Shown in pieces: positions 27,591-39,500 of a DNA stretch of 64,000 nucleotides. The DNA is from Typha latifolia. Its lineage: Eukaryota > Streptophyta > Magnoliopsida > Poales > Typhaceae. Location: the NCBI GenBank assembly GCA_019914945.1, contig CM034102.1:12637501-12701500 (forward strand), given 5' to 3'. Numbering within the stretch: the stretch's first letter is position 1; every line of letters starts with the position of its first letter. A model generated the notes under the pieces. It was not told where the DNA came from, made no database searches, and saw only the letters and a program-made list of their open reading frames with translations. The translations under genes were made by a program, and so were the position numbers.

Positions 27591-30500
27591 GTTGGGGGGG
27601 GGTTGGCGGTGGCTGCGGTCGCGCTGGGGCCCGCCGCGGCCAACTGGCCGCAGCTATCCGGCTGCGGCTACGCTAGGGGGTGCATGGCACCCCCATGCTA
27701 AGCCCATCTGCATGGGCACGAGGTCGGCTACACTGTGGCCGACCACGTCGTGCCCATGCAGAAATTTTTTTTATTTTTTATTTTTTATTTTTTTTAAGGA
27801 TAGGTTGTTACATACCGGTCTACTCTTGTGCACCTATTGTAACTGATCTCATAATAGCTAATGCTGATCGAGCACCTGGAAGTCCACCCGACTCAGAATG
27901 CAGCCTCAGAAAGTCCACCCAGCTCAAGCCTGCTGACTACCTTCTTAACTCCCAACAAGACTTCACTCTCATTATTGACATTTGTAGAGAATTGAAATCT
28001 TGGATTAAGAAAATACTCTGTATAAATTTAAAATTTACAAGCATTCAAGTTTTTAAATATTCATAAATAAAAGTGAATTAGTAAATTGAAACTTAAAACT
28101 TAAAAGTATACGTACCAGCAGCGTGTATATCTCTATGTAGTTGTATATTCCATCTAGAATCAATCATCTTCTACCACTTCTTATAATTTTGGCCCACCTT
28201 TTTTTATTGATATTTTTGCTATGTCCATTACCTCATATAAGAAACTCATTTTAGATTTGTCATCACTATTTACAAGTCGTAATACTTTAACAAGAGGCCC
28301 AAATACTGCGGTGGCAATTGTAATATCATCCCAAAATGTATTTTCAAGAGCCATATTTTTTAAAGTTTCACCTAAAGATTTATATTTAGGTTTCATATTC
28401 TTTATTTTTATAGACCACTCTTGTTATGTAAGCATCCGCATAATATTATCCTTGTAGCGCATGATGCTCTCGAAGGTTAAAAAATGAGTGACAAATCTAG
28501 TGACGTTGGGTCTGATGATCTTCTTACCACCAGTTATCTGTCTAAGTAAATTAAGAACCCAACCATGGTTATATATAAAATTTATCAACCTCTGACCTTC
28601 ATGTATGACCATTTCAATTTCAGGATATTTTGCAATATCCTCTAATATTAGATTAATACAATGTGCAACACATGTCGTCTAATATAAATGAGGTCTTTTT
28701 ATCATAAGTAAATTTCCAACAGCTTTATAATTGACCCTATTATCAGTAATCACTTAGACTACTCTTCTTTCACAAATTTTTTGTACCACCTCATCCATCA
28801 ACTGAAAAATATAATCTACATTTTTGAAATGAGTAGTAGCATCCACAGACTTCAAAAATATTGTCCCCATGCTCGAATACACTAAGAAATTAATTATATT
28901 TCTTCTGTTTTATGTACTCCACCCATCATATATCAGTGTATAACCAAATTTATTCCAATACCATTTAAATGTCTTAATGTAAGTATGAAGATCCGATACT
29001 TGGGGATTGTTCTATTTGAAAAGGACGTCTAGGCTATCACAAAGAGTTGACATGCGCCTTTCACTTTCGTCTTGGAGATAGGAATCCTGTGAGCCGATCC
29101 ATATTTGCATTTTGAGAGTATAGAGTGAGGATGAAAGAGCCAATGGGGTCTATAGTAGGGGGAATCTCTCTTTTGGAGGAGGTGGGACTTTTCCTTAGAG
29201 CTTCCTGCTATTAAGGAGACGAAAAGCTAAAAACTATCTCCCATTAGCGGTTTACACACGATACCATCCTTATAGTTTTTAGTTTTCAGTTCATCAAAGG
29301 GGTGGAAGTTCATTCTATAATGATGTTGATGCTATGTCGACAATAATACTCGTTTTATTCCCTGCTTCATTCAATAGAGCTTATTTCATCAAAGAATGTT
29401 GAAAAAGCAAAGACCACGGCTTTAAAGCTGCATCTCTTTCTTTTGGAGACCGACTTGATAATGGTGCTTGCTGCCCTGCGGCTTGCCGACTGTTTGCTTA
29501 CAGCTGAAACCTGCCTGCTTGAAGAATGACAACTGAGCAATCAGAGCATTACCGTCTACCCAGTTGTCATCATCGTGTAAGAGGTCGTTGAAGGAAGAGT
29601 TGGGCTCAAATCCCCATCCATCATTTTTCTTTTTCAGAGCATCACCGTCTGCCTAGAAGAAGACTGTGAATAGATGGGTCAACAGGCTCATCTACCTCTG
29701 AGTCAAGATATTTAGTAGCAATATTGTTTGAACTAGAAGGCGGAATACTAGGCCCTGCTGATTGTATAGCATCCACCATAGTGTGATAATAAGGACTATT
29801 AGCTACATTGAAAGGAATATGGTTGTAATAGAAAAATTTAGAGATAGCCCTATCAATGTGTTTATTTGCATTTTTAATTCCTTTGAGAGCTGTCTTGATA
29901 GAAGTCTGTCTACGACTCTTTTTTTTTTCTAAAGATATATATCCATTAGTCCAATATTTTTAGACTTTGCTGTAACACCAAGAGTATTAGGGGTAGAACT
30001 ACTGGCCCCATATTCTCTTTCTCCCTGTATATTCATTGATCTAGATCTTTAAAAGTTACCACCTGTGCTTATCTCTTCCTCTCTTCTATACATATTTCTG
30101 CTCTCTTTAATTGCCCTCCTCATCTGTCTCTCCTCATCCTCTCCCACTCTGTTCACTGCTATCATCATAAATCTGTATAAGATTATGCAACAATTCTTCA
30201 CGAACCATTGACTCTCTCTGTTGTGTAGATTATTTATCCTTCTTTTTGCTAATTAGATGAGCCAACATTTGCTTTCTAATTTCTAAGGACACTTGAGTGC
30301 AAGCTGCTATATTTCTTTGCGTTGTAGCTAAATATTATTTCAAACGGTTGACATCACCACTTTTTTTTTCTACACTAGTTGCATTTAACACGTTTTTTAT
30401 CTTGCTCAATAGTGCTGCAATGTTGCCATCCAATGTCGGTATCATATGACTTCTCTTTTGGAGCCATTGATATTTTAACTTTGTAACTAAAAAACATAAA

Positions 30501-33500
30501 CAAAAATTAAAATAAAATATAAAATAATTTAAAATTTACAAAAATTAAAATATAAAACCCTCTCCATTGCTATCAGCACAGTTCTTCTGCAATGTTATTT
30601 TTTTCCTTGCTCACCATATATTTTGACAAAGCAATTTTCATTTCACTGGTCCTTGTTCTTGTAGACAATTTTTGACAACATTCTGAATCGTAAAATACCT
30701 TGGCCCCGAGTACCTGAAGAGATGAGTTTTGAAGCTCAAGATCTAATTGACAAGTAAGATATCATTCCGCTTATGTGATCTCATTTTTAAGACATTGTTA
30801 CCTACCATCATTGCTCTGAACTTCTCTATGCTGTCATCATGTTTTTGCTTACTTTTAAGTATCACTTGGGGTAATACAAAATATATATTTTCCTGGAGTA
30901 CGTCCTATTTTCCTGAAGTTACATCCATGATCCAAAAATGTAGAGAATAAAATATTACTTTTGTTGATGATTAATCAAACTTTTGATATAAATCTAGCAT
31001 CATACAAAATTTAAACTGGTACTTAATTCCAGCCTTTGATCATAAAGTGAGGTCCTAGATTAGCTTTATGTTGATTAATTTGTTGCTATCAACTTCCTCC
31101 AGATTGTTGACAGAAGATCCTCATCAAAGGCTTGGAGCACAAGGTGCATCAGAGGTATGCTGCTGCTACAAACTTGATAGATCTGCATTAATACTTCTGT
31201 CAAATACATGCTGGACATTGTTATACTCACATTATATTGATATTCTAAAATCTGTATATTTCAGGTGAAACAACACATGTTTTTTAAAAATATTAACTGG
31301 GATACTCTTGCCAGGCAGAAGGTGTTGACATTGACTTTTTTTCTCTAGAGATTTTCTTGTTTACCTGTCTTGTAACTTGAAAAGGTCCTTGCCTCTGCTT
31401 TTGCAGGCTGCTTTTGTTCCCTCTTCGGATAGTGTACTTGATACCAGCTACTTTACTAGCCGATATTCTTGGAATCCATCTGATGAACACATATATGAAG
31501 CCAGTGAATTCGAGGATTCTAGTGAAAGTGGAAGCATTAGCAGAAGCAGTAGTTGTCTAAGCAATCGCCATGATGAAGTGGTATGTATGATAATTTGATC
31601 ATTATTTGACCAAATGATTTCTTCTATGATCTACGAGAATATCTGGACAAATTAAATCGAATCTGAACACATATACTTCTAATGCATTAGGGATAAATTT
31701 TGTCATTATTTCATTCATTCTCTTTTTTTTTAATTTTTTCTGTTGAAAAGTATGCTAAGTTCCTTTATTGCATCTCATGGTAAATAGGGGGACGAGTGTG
31801 ATGGTCTTGCTGATTTTGAAGCTGACTCATCTGTTAATTACTCATTCAGTAACTTTTCATTCAAGGTAAAATTGCAACTAAATGATTCTAGCTCTTTTCC
31901 TTCATTTTTTTCTTTTATTCTCAATTGGAGCCATTATCTTTTATGCTTAAATATTATACGAAGCATTATATTTCCAAGATTATATGTAATGTGGTTAGAT
32001 TTTGAAGCACTAACTGTTAAGACATACTTGACAAGAGCACTTCCCTCCTAGTATGTTACAAATGATGTATTTTAAAAGAAATATGAGTTCTGTCAGTATC
32101 GGGTGTCACTGTTATATGGTTCTCAGCGATTGCTTGTTGCACTTATGTGATAGTCCACATAACTGTAAATGCCCATAAAGTCATCAATGAGGTAAGAAAG
32201 TGGCTTGTAGTATATTTCCATAAAAGTTGCCAATGAGGTGCATCTAGATGGATTCATCAAAGTGATCAAACTAAGTGATCCTAAAGATATTTAATATCGT
32301 TTTACTAGTCATTGCTCTTGTCCAATTGAATTGATAGGATTTCTTGTTGATGGATATTATTTGAGCTAATATATTTAGAACCTCATAGATAGAGGCCAAC
32401 TGTTCTTATCACCAATTTATTGAAGAATAATTAAGTCATGGATGGCCGTGCTGACTACGGGCCAGCACGTGTTGCAAGAAAGGGAGAGAAAAAGAGCAGT
32501 GAGATTACTCACCTTCTTCACTCTTTGACCTCGTCGTCGCCGCTCGCAGCCATCGTTGCCTGTAGTTCGCTGTTGGAGAGCTCCGTTGCATCACATTCCA
32601 TGCGGATTCCCTAGTCCTAGCTTGTGGAGGAAGAAGACCTTGGGCTAGGGCTAGAGCATCCGTGTGGAATGCAATGATGCCTTCATCAACGGAGCTCTTC
32701 GGCACGCGAACGACAGGCGACGGAATTTCGACGACGAGCGGATCATCGCTAGGAGGGGTGCCGTATGGCACCCCCCTTGTGCCACGTGTCAGTACGCCGC
32801 TGACACGGCCATCGTTGAATTAAGTAATTAAATAATGTGTAGAAAAATCTTAAAAAACAACATAAGTGTCTTTTATAAAAACAATATATGCATATTTTGG
32901 AATAAGAACTTATTTTTCAATTATATATATATATAGGACATGAACTTTACCTATGTAATTATTAGTAGCAGACTAGACTTGTATGTGACTTCAATATTAA
33001 AGCACAACAAACAAATAACTAAATCAATAATGAGTAAAAACGTACTTTTAGTATAACTTATGTAAGATCATATTAAAGTTGAGGATTGCAGTGCTGGTCA
33101 GTGATCGGCATGGCACGTGCTGTGGTAGTTGTCGGCCATGCTGCACAAATCGATGATCCACCCCCAACCCCATGCAAGAGAGGGAAAGAAAAAGCAGAGG
33201 GGGAAGGAGAGAGAGATTATTTATTTTGCCGCCTCACACTTGCCCTCATCGTTGTCCTCGCCGTCACATTTCTCTCCATCTCTTGTGTGCCCTAGGTGAG
33301 ATTCACTACTTAAGCTAGATTTGCTTTGCAGATCCTTTTAATTCTAACTTTATTTGCCATAATCTTCTTCATTCTCGCCTAGGGCATGCGTGCGCTAAAG
33401 AGAAAAGCAATGGTGATGGCAACGACAACGGCAATAGCTTCACAGCGACGCTCTCCACCGTAGAGAGGAGCGCGATGATGACGCTCTCCACATGAGAGGG

Positions 33501-36500
33501 GTGCTGTATGGCACTATTGTGCCACATGATAGTATTGTCGTGGCACAACAATCTCTGATTAAAGTCATTAATATATATTCAAATATCTATTATTTTCTCA
33601 AAGAGATAGAAGAGCAACCCGAAGAACAAGAGGCAGTGATGTCCTTTTTTATGCAGTGTTAAATAGTATTTTCTATATGATAGATATTTTAATTAGGCTA
33701 TCTAGATTTATATTGGAGCCAAAATACTCTTATAGTAAGAATAAATAGGTTAATATTAAAGAAAGATAAATTACCATACTAGTTTTCAAAATAACTAGCT
33801 AGATTCCATGGTCCGGTAGTTTAGATGTTGGGTTGCACAGCTTAGCTGGTTCATTTCCTTCTCGATTTAGTAATTAAATTGAATCCGACTAACTATTAGT
33901 TCACCAATTCACTAGACTGATTACTTGGCTCGGTTCGATTTTGGTAATACCTATCAGGACTATGATGGGAGATAAATCTCAAGGTTCTTGATTATGATAC
34001 GGATTGGATATGACCAACTCGCGTCAAATTGAGTTATTTTTTATTTTGATAAAAATAAAAAATTCTGGCTGGTGCGTTCAAACGCTATAAAGGGTCGGTT
34101 AAATACCTGCACAACTTTCGCACATACAGGGCACTATTTTTACAAGATCCATGACTCGGTGCGCCTCCGCAATGACATCAACCACAAGATCCATGGCAGC
34201 ACAAAAAATAGAAGAATGGGAGACATTCATATGCGCAAGAGAAAGGAACTCTACGCTTCCACCTATAGACACTCAAGAGCAAGAGGACCACGCACACACA
34301 GTGCTACCTCCAACCTCCATCATCGACCCAAGCATGGAGATGCTATCAAGGTCCATTGGGATTTGGGACATACCTTCTCCACTATTCTTGCCCAAATCAT
34401 CGAAATTTGTGTCAAACAATCGCACAACAAAATGCCAGTTTGTTATGGGCGATCCGAGAAAGGTCGATACAAGGACATGAGATACTCAGATGTTTCACAC
34501 CTAAACCCCCCATGATGATCCCACCAGTCGGCCAAGGACAAGAAAGAGAGACCACGCCCGAGCCGAGGCTAGGTAGGCCTCGTTGGCGATCGCGGTTTAG
34601 AGAGGAAGATGATGATGATCCCTGGATTAAGAGAGATGATGAGGATGATCAAGAAGTCGATAAAGGACGTCAGAGGAATCATATATGGCTAGAAGAGCAC
34701 CTTCCTCCGATTAGGGTTAGAGCAAAATTCAAACCAACTGCGAGATCGGCATCCGTGGGCGCATCATCCGATTGGAGTTTCCAAAATTTCGTGGTGGATA
34801 TTCAGTTGATTGACTATATTGTGCCGAACAATTTTTTGTTTTCCAAGGCACGGAGGAGGACCAAAAGGTTCTCACATCCTTCCATCTCAAGGATGTGGCT
34901 TTACGGTGGTTTTGGTTGACTACCACTCATAGGCCGATTAAAACTTGGGTGGAATTTCACCGGTTATTCTAACAAGAGGAATTTGAGGCAGTGAAGAGGT
35001 CCAGAAGGCGATAGCGAGAGCTTATCAAGAGGAATTTGAGCTAGTGTCCAGTCGGTGCATTTCACCATGGTTGGATATTCTACTTAAATCCATATTTATT
35101 GCCAGCTTGTGGAGGACATTCAAGTCGACATACGAGCACTATGACCTATGGATATAAGGCAAGCCATAGAGGGTGCTATGCTCATGGAAGACAAATATCG
35201 AGCACTTAGATAGCACTCAAGACAACCATGGAACAGCAAGCCACAACCGAAGTCAACGCATGCCCCGGTAGCTCGGGATACCTGCCTTGGGCTTCTTCAG
35301 GTGCAGTAGGACAGGGACCACCATATCGCACTTCCATTGATGTGAAGACAGCCTCTAGGCCATCTATGCATACTCTAACGCCTACCCAGGTGTAGGAGCG
35401 AAGGGCCAAAGAGTTATGCTTAAGGTGCAATGAAAAGTTCACTTCGAGGCACTGTTGTGCGCAGCAAATTGGTTCGGTGATGTTTATCGATGGTGAGGCT
35501 GAGAAGGATATATATGAGGGCGAGGTCACTCTTGATGACGAGCATAAGGATGAGCAACAACTAGTGGTCGAGGAGACTGATTCAGAGGAGATACAAGCGG
35601 GCATCTCATTGCATGCCTACTCTAGAGTCGCTACATCGCCAAAGACTTTACGGGTGGATGGCATCATTATGAAGCATACTGCACATATCCTCCTTGACAC
35701 AAGGAGTATGCACAATTTCCTAGATGAGTGGCTTGTTCAAAAGATGAGCTCCTTTCTAAACCAGACAATAGGCTTTGATGTCACTATTAGCGATGGGACA
35801 ACGCTTAGAGTTGATAAAATTTGTAGTGCTACTTAGGTGTGAGTCTAGGGACACATTTTTTATGGACTTGTATCCCATTGCACTTCGTGGAGCAGATGTC
35901 CTTTTCGGGACATAGTGGCTACAGAGCTTGGAACTAGTCAAGTTCAACTTTGGAGAGATGTGCCTTACCTTTAGGTACAATTGTAGGAGGGTTCGACTTG
36001 ATGACATTCGGCTGCACTAGGGAGCTACTATGCGACTGCTATTTGGCTTGCTGAGCATCGCAAATCCAACTTATTTGATGCAGCTAGATCCCACTGAGCC
36101 CAGTGAGACACATGAGCCAAGTATAGCTGATGATTTAGCTCATATCTTGCAAGAGTTTTTGGTCTTATTTGACGAGCCGAAAGGGCACATGAGGCGGACC
36201 ATCGCATAGATCATGCCGGACGTTGGACCAGTGAATATGAGGCCCTATCGCTACCCTCATATTCAGGAGATCTCTAGACTGGTGATAGATATGCTGGACC
36301 AGGGAATTATACAACCTAGTCGGACTGCATATTTCCACCCTTACTGTTGGTGAGGAAGAAAGGCGAAAGTTGACGATTCTGTGTAGTCTACCGGATGCTG
36401 AACTCAATCATTGTCAAGGATCGATACTCCATTCCTGTAATTGAGGAGTTATTAGATGAGTTGATGGCGCTTCCTTTTTTAGCAAACTTGATTTGAGGGC

Positions 36501-39500
36501 CGGATACCACCAAATCCGACTGCACTCGAATGATGTTCACAAAACGGCATTTTGGACAAATGATGGCCACTATGAGTTTTGGGTTATGCTTTGGTCTGAC
36601 AAATGCACCGGCAACATTTCAGGGCTTGATAAACGATATCTTTCGTCCCTTGCTTCATCAGTATGTGTATGCATTTTTCGATGATATTCTTATCTATAGC
36701 AAATCTTGGGATGATCATTTGCAGCACTTGAAAGATGCTGAATTTGCAGATAGCATAGCCGTCGACCCCGAGAAGATATGTGACATGGTGGAGTGGTTGA
36801 AACCAAAGAATGCCCATGAATTGCGGGGTTTTCTCGGTTTGATGGGGTACTATCATTGCTTTGTTGCTGGATATGGGAAGATAGCTACTCTGTTGAGGAA
36901 TGATGGATTCTTATGGGGAGAAAAGGCAATGACGGCATTTAAGGAGCTCAAATTAGCCATGACCATAACCCTTGTTCTTGCCTTGTCGGAATTCTCTAAA
37001 CAATTTGTCATTGAGTGACGTATCGGGGGCTGGAATAGGAGTGGTGCTAATGCAAGAAGGAAGATCAGTGGCATATTTAAGCAAAGCTTTGTCGAAGAGA
37101 TCAAGACAATTGTCCACCTATGAGTGGGAGATGTTGGCGATACTTTACGCGATCACCAAGTGACATCCTTATCTCATTGGATGACGCTTTGATCCGTATG
37201 GACCAGCAGAGCCTTCCGTATTTCTTAGGGCAACGAATACACACTCCCACGCAACAGAGATAGGTATCTAAGTTAATGAGATATGACTATGAGATGGTGT
37301 ACAAGAAGGGGATCGAAAATTAGGCTGTTGATGCTCTATCACGTAATTCGGCGCCGGCCGAGCTTGCAGCGTTCTCCGCTCCTACATTTCCCTTCTTGGA
37401 GGACTTAAGGCATACAGGTATAGTTGACCAAGGTTATTTCGAGCTATTAGGAGATCATGGCTGACCCGACACGACATCCATAGTTTGAGGCGTGCGATGG
37501 GTAGATTTTGGATTGTGGGTGCATCACGTGCCTGCGGACTTAGATGTGCATCGTTGGCTGTTGGAGCACTTCCACGACACTCTAATAGTGGGCCACGAAG
37601 CGGTGTTGATGACCTACAAGTAGCTTTCCCAAAGCTATACCTAGATAAGAATGAAGGCAGATGTCAAAGAGTGTCAAATCTGTCAACAAGTGAGGGCTAC
37701 TCGAGGTTCGGGGTTATTCAGTTGTTTTCATGGTTGTCAACAGAATGAGCAAGTATGCTCATTTTTCAGCTCTAGCACATTCATTTTCAGCAAGGGCTGT
37801 TGTTGAATTGTTTGTGAAGGATGTAGCAAAGCTTCACAGGATGCTGAGGACGATCGTCTCCGATAAGGACCGCATCTTCATCTGTGATTTTTGAGCGAAG
37901 TTCTTCAAATTGCAGGGGACACGGTTGACACTTAGTTCGGCCTATCATCTACAAATAGACAACCAAATCAAGGTAATCAATCAAGACATTGAGCAGTATT
38001 TGAGATACTTTGTGGCGTATCAACCGAGAAAGTGGTTGCGATATTTACCTTGGGTGAAGTGGTCCTATAATACCACCTAACCAAAGTATTCAGATGATTC
38101 AATTTGAAGCGATATATGGACAGATTGCTCTCGTGCTACATACATATGATCGGTTGGCAGCCGCAAAGAGATGGACTTGGAGCTTATGGACCGCAATGAG
38201 ACATTGAGCCGACTCCGTAAGCACATCGCTACAACTCAAAGTCGAATGAAACAAGTCTCTGACCGGGGACATGGCGAGCGTGAGTTTGCAATAGGTGATT
38301 TGGTATTTGTACGGGCGCGGCCATATCGTCAAGTGATCTTACATCCCATGCAAAACTAGAAGTTGTCATATCAGTACTTTGGTCCATACAAGGTGTTGGA
38401 GCATATTGAACCCGTAGCTTATTGCTTGGAGTTAATTGAAGGGACACATGTACATTCGATTCTCGATGTGTTAGTTCTGAAGGGAAGGATTGGACCAGAT
38501 TTAACCATAAGGACTATCTTGGCAGAGCCAGCTGAAGATCATAAGATGGATGAGCCAGTGCGAGTCCTAGCCAATCGGCGATGTTGATACGACGGGCAAA
38601 TGAAGATGGAGGTTCTAGGAGAGTGGCTAGGACGACCTATAGATTAAGCTACGTGGGAGTTGGAGGACGACTTGATGGACTGTTTTCCTCACTTTGCACC
38701 TTGAGGACAAAGTAAGGGAAGCATGGTGAATTGTTGCTGTTCTTGATTATTATACGGATTGGGTATAACCAGCCTGCCTCGAATTGGATTATTTTTTATA
38801 AAAAGAAAAAAATTTGGCTGGTGCATTTGAACGCCAGGAAGGATCGTTCGAACAACCAGACAGCGTTCGCACATACAAAGTACTATTTTTTACTGTTCAA
38901 ACACGATCACGGGGCGTTCTATCGCCTACAAAGCGTTCGCACATACAGAGTATTGTTTTTGGTCGTTTGAACGTGATCAAGGGCGTTCAAATGATCGTTG
39001 GTTAAGTTGTTTAGTGTTAGGGTTTATTTATGGTTTTTGGACAATTGGCTAGCCTCCAAATATGTGACATAGCAGTCACTTTGAGATTTTGATTATTGGA
39101 TCATTTGTTTTGCATCTAGGTTTGAGCTGATCTTCTCCCTTCTCCTTCCTCTTTCTTGGTATCCACCCCGATCTTCCTTCCATGGCCGAGGTTAACCCTT
39201 AGTCGCATCTCCCTCCTCACTTTAACGATAATATTTTAAATTTTATTTTGGAGATACCTAAGTGCACCTCTCTTGCCCTTATAAACTCCTCCTTTCACCA
39301 CCTCAAAGGCCTCTCCACTCTCATGTTTCCACAAAGTTCTATCTTATCCATGCCCCATTGTAGTTTCAGTTTCCTGTTGTTTTTGCAATACAATCACTTC
39401 CCAGTACTTCAAATTCCTCTAACTAATTTTACATGATCAAATTTATTCAATGGAAAATGTTTAGGGTCCTTTGTATCTTTTAAATGCTATTGACGTATAA

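Noticed and set aside
27358..27846. 162-codon open frame in the kinase intron
   Set aside because: It spans the GA repeat and the GC-rich hairpin end of the long LTR; the peptide is compositional.
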